A DNA stretch of 36,000 nucleotides from Suillus spraguei. Lineage: Eukaryota > Basidiomycota > Agaricomycetes > Boletales > Suillaceae. Under the pieces are notes generated by a model, which worked only from the letters and a program-made list of their open reading frames with translations, was not told the origin of the DNA and made no database searches. Below are positions 21,132-33,310 of this stretch, piece after piece (positions within the stretch are counted from its first letter, which is position 1; every line of letters begins with the position of its first letter). The translations under genes and the position numbers were made by a program. The stretch lies in the NCBI GenBank assembly GCA_016800925.1, contig JABCPU010000599.1, positions 1 through 36,000 of the forward strand. The letters run 5' to 3'.

Positions 21132-22821
21132 AAGGAGATGAATCCATACACGATTAGAGGGATCATCTGGAGTTATCATGACAGATTCTTTCGCTACCCT
21201 AAATTATGTACTCAGATGTAATTAATATCAAGTATGCAGCACGTTGTGAACTCTGATAACAACATTCGATAAGCTGACTTGAGTGAACGAGTCGAGGGTA
21301 TGTGCGCAGACTTATTCTTCTCTTCGCAGTGTGGAAGTTACCTGAGATATGCTGAATATGGCAAGTTACTCAGCGGCGCCCGCGTGCAGACAAAGTCCTG
21401 CTATCGATAGCCGCTTCCGCTATCAATGGCAATGCACTAGCGGAAAATAGTATGCGCAGTGACTGATCATTGATATCGCGCACGATGCGGCTATAGCATA
21501 GGCACGTAGGAAATTATTGTGAATCGTTGATAATTAATTGCAGTGATCTCCAAGACGTGGCATAGTCGGGACGATTTATGTCGTAGTTGCCTTCTGCATA
21601 AGCGTAGTCGAAGCTTCGTCATCATACACGGCAATGGAAGTACTATCATCTTTTAGTACAATAAGTAGTCATATTCAATTGTATCGTTCCATACTTCTAA
21701 CAGCTAAGGACTCATTGACGTACTTATGTATGAGAAGGAGCGGCTTATCAAGAACCAAGAAAAGAAACGTGTTTGTTGTGCTTGTTCCGTTTGGGTAACC
21801 TCAAGCATGCATGCTGAAATACTAAGTCGGACTAAATCTTCGCACTCTAGTAATGAAGTGACCATGCCAGCATGTCGTTGCCAGTATTAAATTTCTCCGA
21901 GTTCCTGTGCCCCCACGGCGACTCATCGGTCAACCCACAATCGAAAGGTACGACTGTCCAGTTTTTGCGACCATGAGTCGAATTCAGTGTCACAGGTCAC
22001 CGGTCACCGGCTCAGTGCCATCCCATGGCTGTGTTGTTATACAGATAGCTAGGGTTTTGCTGTGTTCTTGTCACTGTCGTAAACTGAGTGACTTCGGAAA
22101 CCGAACAACGTACAAGCGCTGTGCAGGGCCCAGACACATTATGAAAAAAAAAGTAACGAGAGTCCGGAGCGAACCATGAGCCACTGCACTTTGAAAGAAA
22201 AGGCTGAGAGTTGCACATGGAGAATTCGCCCTCCGGGAAGGGGTGAGATCGCAGTAGATAAGCAGGCGGCGCTAGGGGCTCATCATAGGTGATACGTTTG
22301 TAATTACGAGACCCGTGGTAGATCGGGGCAACGAAGTTGACACAGCCCTTCCGGTCTTGTGACCCTTATGTATATAAGGTCCCTTCAGGGTGCCCACGGC
22401 AAGGGCGGATCCTGACCGATACGAAAATGGTTAAGCTTGAAGGAAGAAACCCGAGTGCCTATTCTTACTCGGGTCATGAACCGTGCCGGTTCGGGTATAA
22501 GAAGGACATAACATTATTATCCACCACAGTTATCGCCAGGAATTTAAGAAGACCTAAGGAGTGTGGTGACAATTGGTGAGTCTGAGACATCCGACGGTCC
22601 GTTCTCATATAACTAATACACCGGCTGTACGCAGAACGCATTGTCAGCTGGTGTGTTGCAACGTGTAAAGCGAATCTTTGGCAGGCGTTAAAAGGTAAGC
22701 CATCCTTCTCTCATTAGCCTTTCCAGCTCTCAACATCTTGCCCACAATTAGTGCTATCGTCCAAGCCTAAAGCATCAAGAATATTCGCAGTTATACTTTA
22801 GCATCACCCAGGTTCTCGACA
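21132..22821. other. Long intergenic region, no gene recognised
   Basis: About 1.7 kb without a convincing gene. One frame at about 22337-22560 has somewhat protein-like composition (Tyr, Gly, Lys, Pro) but no family is recognisable. No tRNA T-loop signature was found. Short inverted repeats lie at 22364-22492. Confidence 0.4.
22364..22492. repeat. Three short perfect inverted repeats
   Basis: CCTTAT/ATAAGG with a 4-nt loop (22364-22379), ACCCGAGT/ACTCGGGT with a 10-nt loop (22449-22474) and GAACCG/CGGTTC with a 3-nt loop (22478-22492). The first overlaps a TATATAAG sequence (22371-22378) that could act as a TATA box. A structured RNA or binding sites are possible, as is chance. Confidence 0.35.
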
Positions 22822-25177
22822 ATGCAGGTCAAGTCGATCAAAACGTTTGTGAAAGACGTCAAGAGAAGGCTGTCTCAAAAACGTAAGCGAAAGTCATCAG
22901 CTACGACGACATCGACAACCACTACATCGAACTCTTCTGCGCCATCCACACCTTATGCTCAACACACTCCTCTCTACGATGATCATTCACCGAACACGAT
23001 CATTACACCATCTAGCCCTCGTAGTCGGTCAAGCAGTGCAACCCTGGGCTCCCGTCAGTCTTCGGATGTCATCGATATCAGTTCGAAGCACTCGAGAACA
23101 CTCTCAGAAGACATGATGTCTGCTGAAACGCATGGATCGGATAATAGCGGTACCTTTGTCACCGCTGACTGGGTCTTGCTTCACCACGTGTGCGCTCAAA
23201 ATCCCTCGGCCGAAGTAGTTCGGTTGCACCAGAATCTATCGCAGAATCAGCCATTTCTTCCCACCCTTCCCAGAGCTCTTTCTACGCTTCTGCCCAGTCC
23301 ATGCATATGGAAGATTCCGTCGACCGCCCCTCGCAGTTACTTCAGACTTTACCCGAGGATGTTAGGGAGGATCTAGGTGTACATCCACAAGAGTTGGAGG
23401 CTGAGGTACTGGACCCCTTCATAATTGAAGGCTCGGAGGGCGCCTTGTCCGAAGGCGAGGATGCTTCATCTGATGTTGAAGCTGTTTCGCCCGAGAGTGA
23501 AAATGTTCCCCCTGCGGATGAAGAGATCGCGCTTGCACAATCAGCACTCGTTTCGCCATCTGAAGTACCCCCCTCGATTCCCCTCCCTAACGTCAACAAA
23601 GACGTACCCCCGCCTCCTGCAAGCGATGCCGAGTCTGAGGCGCCCGAATTGTATCTTCCCGGGCTTACCATGCCTACTATGTTCTTACCCATCCCAAACG
23701 TACGCCTCTCTTTATCTTACACTCTCACCTGGTGGTTCCATCGACGCGCACCATTGATGTATATCCCATGTACTATTAGACGGACCCCCTAAATATTCTC
23801 CTCACCAAATATGTATCCCCGGTTGAGAAGCGTCCTGTACGAGATGTTACTGGCGAATGGCAAGATTCTGATTTTCACTCCATGGTTGTGAGTATGAGTG
23901 CACGTCTTGCGCCAATCCAAGATCTCAATGAGTGTGTGCCCTGGATACTAGATGTCAAACAGCTGGCGTGCGCTTGCCAGAATGGCGCGAGATCGTCTAG
24001 TAACTTGTAATCCTGAGAACCTAATTCGTATTCTTGATGTAAGCACACAACGGCGGTCATGCACGCTGTGACTTAGCCTCCTTCAACAGCTCTGGTCTCT
24101 GCGCCTATCAAGCCTTGCTCGCCTCCGCCTTTACAATCAAACGTCCGCAGAGTGCACCAACCTTTTCGCAGTGCTCAATGCCACAGAGCCCCCATCCGCC
24201 CGAGCATACCTATTCGACCGCGTACTTCCATTTGAGCTCGAGGTCATGCACGCACGCCTCAAATACTGGGCAGGCGACCCCATGGGCTACCTGGACATTC
24301 TTTATGCTTTGCTCAAGAAGTGCAAGCTCCAAGCCAAGAGTTCAAAAGCCGAGGGTGATGACTCCAGCTTATCGATGTGGCTTGAGCGCGCTGCCCGGAT
24401 GTGCCTGATCATTGCATCTCAAATGATCGAGATGAAGGTATTTATGTTTGTCCATATCTCGATAAGCGAGCCAATACCCCTGTCTTGTGTGTAGGACTTC
24501 ACTGCTGCAACGAAACTCTTGGAGCCACTGTTCCTACAACGTACTGGGGAACAACCCTCTCCTGCCATCCGGTCTGCCGTAGGTCGCATTTACTTGCAGA
24601 GTGGTTACCTCACACAGGCTGCCGTGCACTTTGCTGTCGTGGAGGGCGACTCTAGCGCCCCGCAGACACTCAAAGATATGAATGCTGCCTTGCTCGCATG
24701 TGCTGAGGGAAACTGGACGCGGGCGGATGAACTTCTTCGAGCCCTCGTACAAGCAGAGCCGGATAACTTTGTGGTGAGTACTTTATTGAGTCATTTGCTT
24801 ACGATTGATGAATATATGCTCAGGCGATCAATAATCTGTCTGTGGCTCTTCTGAGTCAGGGAAAGCTCAAGGAGGTGAATATTATTTGACTTCTATCACG
24901 GTTTCGTGCTCGACGGCTTTTCCAGGGTATCGAAGTCCTTGAAGCTGCACTGCATAGTTCCCCATCGGCCGTCGTGGTGGCAGAGCCATACCTCTTCAAC
25001 CTTTGTGCGTAGATCATCATGTTGTAGAAAATTTTGAATGCTGAAGCCTTGACAGCGACGCTTTACGAGCTTCACTCAGCCACAGCTGCAGAGAAGAAAC
25101 GCGACCTTTTGATTGAGGTGGCGAAGTGGAGTGGAGATGGACTGAAGACGACATGCTTGAAGATGCCGTCTACATGA
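22822..25177 (+). CDS. TRAPPC12: TRAPP complex subunit TRAPPC12-like TPR protein
   Basis: Exons: 22822-23699, 23780-23887, 23952-24038, 24090-24437, 24495-24773, 24824-24874, 24926-25004 and 25056-25177, about 650 aa. The first 200 or so residues are basic then Ser/Thr-rich and probably disordered, followed by an acidic stretch. The conserved part starts at NILLTKYVSPVEKRPVRDV, then NSWRALARMARDRLV. Next come helical TPR-like repeats (IRSAVGRIYLQSGYLTQAAVHF, TRADELLRALVQAEPDNF, AINNLSVALLSQGKLKEGIE) and the end AAEKKRDLLIEVAKWSGDGL. TRAPPC12 family members act in ER-Golgi vesicle tethering. In exon 1 the frame from ATG 22822 must lose one base near 23168 to reach the downstream frame (LGLASPRVRSKSLGR); either a 1-nt deletion is present or the true start is elsewhere. 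Confidence 0.82.
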
Positions 25178-25855
25178 CAAGTTGCACCGTGATCTCTGCG
25201 ACTTGTACCTTGTACCATATGAATGGAATGAACTGTTTTTAGTCCTGTAAACTGACTATCCGCTCCCTGGCATCTCAGTCCCCAATCAGGAAACCTCGCA
25301 CGGGTGCCCTCATGTGCGTGAGTACTTGGAGATCAATGAGCACGAAATCCCCATCGCATAGCTTCATATTCTGGGTAAGTTGTCACAAAAACAGTGCACG
25401 AACGAAGATATAAAGGTGGGGGCTGCGTAAGAAATCAAGTCTTTCGACACGTTTTCAGGGTCACGTTCCCTCGAGTGCCGACGGAGTTCCTGACGCACAC
25501 TTCATCATAGAAGAACTCTGCGGACTCTTACAGCCTTGCGTCCCACTACTCACCTGGAGCGCATGCATCAATGATTCTAACACCTGCTTGCCCGTACGTT
25601 TCGTATGTCTTAGTTATTTGGCCGGTCGGGCTGGTCTTGTACTCAAGTTATCACGATATTTGGTAGTTTCGCGAAAATTATATCTTCACTGCACTTATAA
25701 ATACCCATCCAGCGATAGTCCTTCATTCTTTTACCTCCCAGGCTGGCATAGTGTTCTTCGGACAGCTGAGGGTCGATGCGATTTGTGCCGGGGGTCCTGC
25801 CACCAGCAACACAGAAAACCCCTATTATCGACTTTCACACTCATCGTAATCATTC
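25178..25855. other. Intergenic region upstream of the BTB gene
   Basis: About 680 bp with no recognisable gene. It holds a TATA-like TATAAATA at 25696-25703, about 155 bp before the BTB start codon. Confidence 0.45.
25696..25703 (+). promoter_or_regulatory. TATA-like box upstream of the BTB gene
   Basis: TATAAATA, a good TATA consensus on the coding strand, 155 bp upstream of ATG 25856. That distance requires a 5' UTR of about 120 bp. Confidence 0.4.
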
Positions 25856-26819
25856 ATGCCAGAGACTCAGGAAACTTCCATTGCTTCGGCACCATTCAAT
25901 AATCCAAACCACGACATCATCCTCCGCTCCGCAGATGGCGTCGACTTTTATCACTTCAAGCTCATCCTGTCGCTAGTTTCACCTATATTCGGTGACATGT
26001 TCACATTACCGCAGAACGCATCAGAACTAGCTGTACCTGTCCTCGTGACTGAGCCCAGCACAATACTTCATCCCCTACTCCTGCTTTCGTACCCGTCCGC
26101 CAGTGCTGACCCGATTTTCAGCAGCATCGATGACGCGAAGGCGGTGTTGGAAGCAGCTTAGAAGTATGAGATGGATGCAGTTCTCTACCGTATAGGGGAT
26201 ATCATCGCTGCCCAGTTCCTGTCAAAAATTCCGCTCGGTGTTTATGGTGTGTCTTGTTTGGCCGGTTACCGGCATCATGCTCGGAGAGCTGCTACCCGGA
26301 GCCTTGAGATAAAAAATCTAGGACGACCAAGCACTGAGTTTACTGGTATGGAGGCCATCAGTGCCTTCGATTACCATAGGATCCTCAGATACCATTATGA
26401 ATGTGGCCGCGCTGCTCAAGCAGTTGGAAACTGTCTTAAAGGCTGCTGCCGACCAAACGTGTCCGAGAAATGCAGATGTGGAATTGCACTGTTTGCATCC
26501 CTGGCAAGCCTACAATCAAAATTGCCAATCTTGGATGGTCGACGGTTACCCCGTGGTTCGCAGAGTACCTAGTTGCGAGTGGGAAGGAGTTGTCCGTAAG
26601 GCCTTGCAAGCTGACCCTGCTGGAGTCGGAACCTTACAATGACGCCCTTGTCGCGGTACGCGGCTGTTCATCTTGCCAAATTGCGGCACCCTACGACTTG
26701 GATACATTCCGTACTTTGTACATCACAGAAGTTCAAAAGGCCATTGAAAAGGTGAGTTCACTGATTGTGATCGATTAGAATCTTACCTGATCAAACACTA
26801 GGTAGAACTGGTTTTTTGA
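25856..26819 (+). pseudogene. BTB/POZ domain protein, decayed
   Basis: From ATG 25856 the frame reads DIILRSADGVDFYHFKLIL, LVSPIFGDMFTLPQ and later VLEAA, the N-terminal BTB domain of the large basidiomycete BTB family. An in-frame TAG at 26159-26161 interrupts it exactly where the conserved 'LEAAxKY(D/E)M' helix continues (KYEMDAVLYRI follows directly). After about 26430 the coding potential moves to another frame (WFAEYLVASGKELSVRPCK, LYITEVQKAIEK), which carries a GT-AG intron (26752-26801) and ends at TGA 26817-26819. A stop plus at least one frameshift suggests a pseudogene. Family members probably serve as protein-interaction adaptors; no specific role is known to me. Confidence 0.7.
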
Positions 26820-27826
26820 CCTATCTTGTTTTTACCGTTATTTTGACTTGAATAAACTCAGAAGTTTCCGCAACTGCGTCAGTAAACCGCGTGGGAATCC
26901 CAAACGCGGGGGGCAGTAATAGTCTACCGTGACATCGTGGTCTGTGTGCCACTAATCCCTCGACGACAGATATTATGATCTTACCCAAATACGGAGGGGA
27001 TTTGATCTGAATGAGTAACATCCCAGTCATCAGACTGATCACAGTTTTAAAGCTTTAAGTACTTACTACTATGCTGACAGTGCACGTGATCCACGTGAAA
27101 ACAAATACTCCTACTTCGCTCCTCTCAAATATTCGAACCGATGTGTGAAGGCTTCATCGACAATGCATTAATGAATACTGACCCCATTGTTTAATTAGAC
27201 TTTCTTGGTCGTGAATTTCGCTGCATGTGATATAGTACGTGTATGTCAAAACTACATGTGCAGCTGGCCCAAGAAACACCAAGCACTTCAGATATCTTCG
27301 ACCTCCCAGCCATGATCCCGTGTGAGTGCACATTCTTTTTAGATCGTTGCTTATTTGTCGGTTGACCATGGCGTATAGGCGGTGACGGGAAGAAAGCAAA
27401 GAGTCGTTTTCGATATCTGCTGGCAATGGGCCCATCAAGTTAAACGGCGTTCGAAAGGGATTTCCTTTTCCGTCACACGCGAGCACGCGCCACTAAATTT
27501 CGTAAATCTCGTTAGAATTGCACACAGCTGTAACATTTATAGCGGCGTTTGTTTACTTCTAAAGCTCCTGCCAAACAACATCCTGGGATTATCTTGCCAC
27601 TGAGACCCTGCTCGAGTCATACCATTCCCCGCGGAACCGCAGCAGTCCCGGTCAAGCTCGAGTCACAAAATCATACCTCTGAACTCATGAATCATCCGTG
27701 ATACATCGGCATAACTATTCTTGCTATCATCAGTATTAGTGCGGACTCTCAAATTACGACGTTTATTACCTCGCAGTTGCGGCGCTTGCTCACTCATCAC
27801 GCTCCCCCAAGATCAATTTTAACAAG
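26820..27826. other. Intergenic region upstream of the second MFS gene
   Basis: About 1 kb with no recognisable gene. It contains a double CACGTG at 27083-27097 and a segment at about 27217-27244 that resembles one upstream of the first MFS gene. Confidence 0.45.
27083..27097. promoter_or_regulatory. Paired CACGTG E-boxes
   Basis: Two CACGTG palindromes (27083-27088 and 27092-27097) separated by three bases. CACGTG is the core site of fungal bHLH regulators such as Cbf1 and Pho4. They lie about 730 bp before the MFS start, so a regulatory role is uncertain. Confidence 0.3.
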
Positions 27827-29595
27827 ATGAGTATCTTCGATGTCCAGGACTCTGCCAATGAGATAGAAACAACCCCCCTTCTGCACGAAATCCCGCAAAA
27901 AAAGCAAAAGACGCCCCTTCCAAAACTGCAGATTAGCATTCTGGTGCTTGTCCAACTGGCGGAACCCATTGCCTCCATGTCAGTATACCCGTACATCAAC
28001 CAGGTATAATATCAAGAACATATTCAGGGGGTTAAATCTAAACCTTAATCATAGCTGATTCGAGAACTAGATGTCACTGGTGGTAACGATGCAGTGGTTG
28101 GTTATTACGCTGGAATTATAGTAGGTCATGTCATTTGAGCGAACGCATCTTATATGACTCCGGTGGTATTAGGAGTCACTTTTCTTTGTCACACAAGCAC
28201 TGACGGTCTTGATGTGGAGCCGTCTTTCTGATCGCATTGGACGTAAACCTGTCCTTATGATTGGTTTATTTGGACTGGGTCTATCAATGCTTTGCTTTGG
28301 TCTCTCGACCTCCTTCTGGACTCTTGTCATCAGGTCGGTCAATTTATTTGTACGTGGTTGAATGTTTCCATGCAATGTGTCAAATAGCCGTTGTATCTGC
28401 GGAATGCTCAATGGCAATAGCGGAGTTATGAAAAGTATGATGGGCGAACTCACGGATTCAACCAACATGGCGCAAGGATTTGCTCTCATACCCATTACAT
28501 GGTGCTTTGGGGTTTCTTCGGGTGAGTCTCTCTCTGAATAAAAACTCGTGCTGAGAGTGTTGCAGCTTCGTTATGGGGGGAACTCTAGCCCGCCCTCAAG
28601 ACCGTTGGCCAAATATCTTTCCTGGACACTTTTGGGCAAAATATCCGTATTTCTTGCCCTGCGCTATTGCTGCATCAGTTGTTTTCATGTCGTTCATGTT
28701 CGTATTTCTTCTGGAAGAGGTAAGTCAGACTCGAAACAGACATTCAAGTCACAAATGTTTAACCCTCTTTCAGACATTAGCGACCAAGCGCAAGCGCAGT
28801 ATACCTAGTAATACTACGGGCGATCAACTTCTGGATGAATACAGGAGTGATGAATCACCCTCGGAAAATATGGTCGCCGTCCCTCTACGTTCGTTGCTCA
28901 TTCGTAGCATCATAATCCCTGTCGTAAATCAAGCCTTCCTTGCGTTTCTCGACATTTCTATCTTCGCTCTCATGCCCTTGTTTTACTCCACCCCCAACTA
29001 CCTCGGCGGACTAGGGTTCCCACCCCAGACGATTGGGTTATGGGATGGCGCTATTCGGCATCATCGACGGTTTATTCCAGGCCCTGTTCTTCGCCAAGGT
29101 CGTTGACCGGCTAGGTCCCAAACGCACCTTTTATATCGGTATATCGTGTTTTATACCCATCATGACCATGTTTCCAGTCATGTCGTGGCTCGTCTTCTCC
29201 AGAGGCGTTGATTACATGGTCACGATTGTACTGCTGTGCCAGCTCGTCATAATAGTAATGTGGGACATGTCTCTAGGTGAGGGTTCTGTTATTGCGTGTG
29301 TCTCTATCGTAGATCTTATGCTCACTCATAAACAGCGAGTATATTTATGTTTATTACTGCATCAGCACCTACGAAAAATGTCCTGGGCGCAGTCAATGGC
29401 ATGGGTCAAATGACAGCATCAATCGCACACGCAGTCGGTCCCATGTTCACCTCGTCCATTTTCGCGTTCTCGAAAGATCACAATATTTTGGGTGGCAACG
29501 CGGTGTTTGCAATTCTGTGCATACCTGGAGTCGGGATGTTGTGGTTAGCATCTCAACTGCCCGAGCAATTGCAGAATAGGGACGAGGATAAGTGA
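27827..29595 (+). pseudogene. MFS transporter, ZIFL/YCR023C-like, with two 1-nt indels
   Basis: Seven exons match the paralogue at 9159-10917 position for position: 27827-28003, 28055-28120, 28173-28333, 28388-28521, 28566-28719, 28774-29276 and 29336-29595. The product would be about 484 aa. Motifs include WSRLSDRIGRKPV, GGTLARPQDRWP, TPNYLGGLGFPP and FITASAPTKNVLGAVNG. Compared with the intact copy, exon 4 is one base short just before its donor (near 28510, in a GGGG run), so exon 5 enters out of frame. Exon 6 has one extra G near 29042 (TTATGGGATGG), after which IGLW is followed by a wrong frame while MALFGIIDGLFQ is encoded one base away. Either the gene is decaying or the assembly has homopolymer errors. 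All introns otherwise keep GT-AG ends. Confidence 0.88.
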
Positions 29596-30057
29596 GATCT
29601 GAGATCAAGTGATTCATACGAATGCCAAATGAATTAGTAGATGGCTGTGCTTTTAACTTAGCAAAGCTCGCATGTTCATCCACGAATGTACATAAATGAT
29701 ACAAGCCCTTGTCATTGATTACTTCTTCTTTCATCTCATTCTACACGAATATTTTTAACGAAAACATGATGCACGTGGTAGTAGGGTGATATGCAAGGTA
29801 CGCGTAAGTGAGTGGAAGTGGGAGGGGAAGGAGGGGCGCCCAAGGATGAGAAACAAGTCCCGAAAACGCAAACAGGGTAATACGCAGCTGTACGTGGTAT
29901 CTGATTCGTATCGTAAGCAAGATGGATAAAACGAGTGCCCACGGTAATATGGTAGTGTAGTGTAAGAAAGAATGAGTCCGTGCGTAATACGGTGTGTTGG
30001 GCGCCTTGTTGACTTGCCCTCTCTTGCTGGAGAAATGTGGGCGAGGGTGGGAACAGA
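29596..30057. other. Convergent intergenic region
   Basis: Spacer of 462 bp between the MFS gene and the stop codon of CDC55. Only short shadow ORFs were seen. Confidence 0.5.
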
Positions 30058-31918
30058 TTATGCTGCGCTGTACAAGAATAGGTTGTTCGTTGCAGCGATC
30101 TAATTATAAAGCTTCAGTACACAGACTGGAGCGCAGATATAAAGTAGGAAAAACAGCAGCCCAAAAAGTAACGGTACAAAGCACAAACTATATGCAAAGC
30201 GTGACACTTACAGCAATCGTGTTCTCCCGTGGATGCCAGCTAGCATGCAAGATCTTCTTGTTGAAGTCGAGCGTATCCGTTTGCATTGCGTCCCGTAGTC
30301 CACCAGGCCGTGGGCCGTTCTTGAGCCCGTTCTTGCCGGCAGGTGCACCGATCTTCTTGGCCTTGAAAGCAGACTTGTCCGCCTGCAGCACAACATCATT
30401 CGGCGAATCGGTGTCAAATATGCGGAAGAAGTTGTGGTAGGAGCCCGTTAGCACGTGCCTAGATCGCAAGTCGTTTAGTATGGTTTGGAAGATAGTAAGG
30501 GATCGATCGCAGAACATGGGATAACGGTGGAGCAAGAAAAGTACAAGGGCAAGGGCAAGGGCACAATGGGAGTGAATACGCACTTATCGTCCCCACTCCA
30601 CACACACTCAAATTTATCAAAGATGCAGTCGTTCTCATACAGATCGCAAAGCTTGCCGCGGAGGTGGTCGTGGATAGGAATGGTCTTTACAGGGCGTGAC
30701 TCCATGTTAATGTCCCAGATCTTAAGGGAGAGATAGTCGCGCGACAAGATATACCGCCCGTCATGACTAAACTTGACATCAGATATAGAAGAGATGATCT
30801 CGGAGAAGAAGGATCGGGATGTTGGGTCCTCTTCTTCTTCGAAGCCTGCACGCGGTTCGATGTAAGGGGTAAAGGGTCTAAAGATTTAAATGAGGGACTC
30901 ACATTTTGCATGACGGTCGCATAGTGCCGAGTCGCGCATATCTGCGAGCTTGATATTACTTTTTGAGCTCGAGTACATGAAAATGTTGCATTGTTGAGGG
31001 TGAAATTCCGCTGCGGTGATCACTTCTGTGAGTTCTTCCATATTCACAGGTTTGATATCCACGATGTCTATTGGTCATGAGCGTCTTTTCTAGATCAGGT
31101 AGTAGGAGACTTGCTAAAACTCTGATCACTGATACCGAGGTTCCAGAGGTTGATGCGTAAATCGTCTGCAGAGATGTAGGTTTCCTGGTCGGAATTGACG
31201 GATATGGAGTGGATATGGTAGGCGTGGGCATTAGCATAGACTTTACGTGGGACTGCCGCGATGATGTTGTCCTGCGGCTGCATGCGGGGGAGCTTGAGAT
31301 GAGAGACCAAACTTGGGGGTGGAAGGGCGCGATGGCCATCGAGGTGGTTTGATTCTGAGACTACACGGATACTCTTCTCAAAAATTTTCCAAAGCTTGAT
31401 TGTCTTGTCTGTGTGTGGGATTAGTCAGAAGTGCTGTGAGGGAAAGGGGTGGCAGACCATTGGTGGAAAGTAAGAAGTGGGCAGTATTCTGTCGTCTACA
31501 CCACTTGATCTTGTTGATCTTCTCCTCGATTTCAAGAGACTTTAAATAATCGAATTCGGGTTCGTGTGACTGGAACTCTGTGTAAAACTTGTACTCGCAA
31601 CCTCTTTTCTAATGATCGCGTGGCGTAATCAGGGTCTTAGCATGGAAATGATAGAATTAAGATGATACTCACAGACTCATTGCGCTCAAAGAGAACAACA
31701 CGACCACCTTTGTCGCCTGTGGCGAGGTAATTTCCAGTTGCATCGAACTCGACGGTGGATATGATGTCGGCTGCGGTATCCCATCGATGCGGGTCAGTTG
31801 AACCAGAGAGTCGATCAGAGTGGGTGCACGGACCTTCTGTGATGTCGTCCACTTCACCCTTGTCACCGAAACATTGTGCAAAGCGCCAGCTACCAGAGCC
31901 TGATGGGTCGACGTCCAT
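30058..31918 (-). CDS. CDC55: PP2A regulatory subunit B (B55), WD40 protein
   Basis: Eight exons: 31918-31834, 31770-31673, 31608-31458, 31408-31115, 31067-30903, 30845-30584, 30458-30212 and 30099-30058, 447 aa with no frame break. Family blocks appear in order: [142 protein letters not shown], and [19 protein letters not shown] at the C-terminus. B55 is a seven-bladed propeller that directs PP2A to substrates in mitotic exit and stress signalling. Intron 4 has a GC donor (GCAAGT), the canonical form for GC-AG introns. The final exon holds only 13 codons plus the stop. Divergent from COX9. Confidence 0.96.
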
Positions 31919-32186
31919 GATTGTGGTGTAGCTAGAGGGGGTTCGCTGGGACTGTTATAAGAGTAGTTTAGAATTGGTTTTTTTTGATCTAATTCTGATT
32001 TGTACCGCAAGATGTAAAGATGACTAGATTGATAATTTGTACGAGTTTAAAGGTTCAGGGTAGCGTGCTCGTACAATGCTAGTCAGTGGATGAGCCCTTT
32101 TGTTGTGCTCTTGTTTGGCTACACTCACACTTCCCTCCCGGCTTGCACCGTAACCTTCAGCACTCAAACCAATCTTTAATCCAACA
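31919..32186. promoter_or_regulatory. Shared divergent promoter of CDC55 and COX9
   Basis: Only 268 bp separate the two start codons, so both promoters must lie here or overlap. No obvious TATA box was seen. T- and A-rich tracts near 31975-32000 could be nucleosome-depleted sequence. Confidence 0.5.
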
Positions 32187-32469
32187 ATGCCCATTGCACC
32201 AATCACTGGCAAGCTTAGAAAAAGACTTTGGCTCGACATTTCGGTCGCCCTTGGTCTCGGCGTCTCATCTGGTTATGCTTTTTGGTAAGTAGATTGTTTT
32301 TCGGCTTCCCAAATTATGCTCAAATGTGAATAGGTATGGCATACACCTCAAGTCCGGTATGTCTGGGTCGTCGTAGCTCCTTGTTCGTTAACGCTAACTT
32401 GCTGCAGTACAAAGGCAGGAGGAGTATTATTTCAAGCTGGAGCGGGCAAGATTGCAGCAGTCACAGTGA
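32187..32469 (+). CDS. COX9: Cytochrome c oxidase subunit VIIa
   Basis: Three exons, 32187-32284, 32334-32356 and 32408-32469, encode 60 aa. MPIAPITGKLRKRLWLD precedes one membrane helix (SVALGLGVSSGYAFW), then YGIHLKSVQRQEEYYFKLE and a short polar tail. This matches fungal subunit VIIa (yeast Cox9, 59 aa) in length and layout. It is a nuclear-encoded structural subunit of respiratory complex IV in the inner mitochondrial membrane. It was found by splicing; neither of the first two exons makes a long ORF. Confidence 0.92.
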
Positions 32470-33310
32470 TGAGCGTGCTTTAGTTTACACCCAACCTCTA
32501 TTACCGACAAATAGACTGAATCTTCATTGAAGGAACGGCTGTCTTTTGGATCATCTAGGAGAGACACCTTGCTTGCATATGATTTGAATCTGTTGTTCTG
32601 GTGCATGATTGGGCAATTCTCTGCGTGTCGTCATCCATGCTCGACTTCTGGGGAACGTCAACTGTACCGACGTTCACATGCCTAGCTCTGCAACGCGGGG
32701 AAGTGTGAAGCGGATCCACCATGTATACTATCATGAAGTTTCAATGTCAAGCTCTGCCCTTCCGCAAAGTCCATATAACCTGCGGTGGAAAGACCTGGCG
32801 AGCAACGCGCGTGTTCACATCGTATTACTAGGACTCGGAACGAAGTGCACGAGCCTAGAAAGTATACACTCGGTACCTCAGTGTACGGTCGCTCAAAAGG
32901 GTCGACTAAAAATTGTATTTTTCAAAGATCTACGAACCACACAAAATGTCTGGCAACAATCAAAGTATCCTCCTGATAAAAATAACAGGCAGATTCGGAT
33001 GATCTCTTGAGCCACAATACTACGTATCTCGTTTTTGCCGTGTTGTTTAACGCCATTGCCACAGGAGACAAATGTGCAAGACGTAGATAATCACGGCAGT
33101 TCATACAAGATAACCCCGTCATCGAGCTTTTTTGCTGATTCAAAAATCGCCCGAAGACGCGAGTATCAGGTCGTCGGGAACACATACAACAAAGTTTTGC
33201 ACAATAATAAATGCCAGTATTTGCATTTATTTGTTCTGCTGATATAATGGTCCATCGCGTCGTCACTGGTACTACCCAACGTACTCTTGTTCGCACTCAC
33301 AGCGCGCAGG
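32470..33310. other. Intergenic region, no gene recognised
   Basis: About 840 bp containing only ORFs of random composition on both strands. No RNA gene signature was seen. Confidence 0.45.

Noticed and set aside
21132..22821. tRNA or other standard RNA gene
   Set aside because: No GGTTCRAAYCC-type T-loop or paired acceptor ends could be found in this or other gaps.
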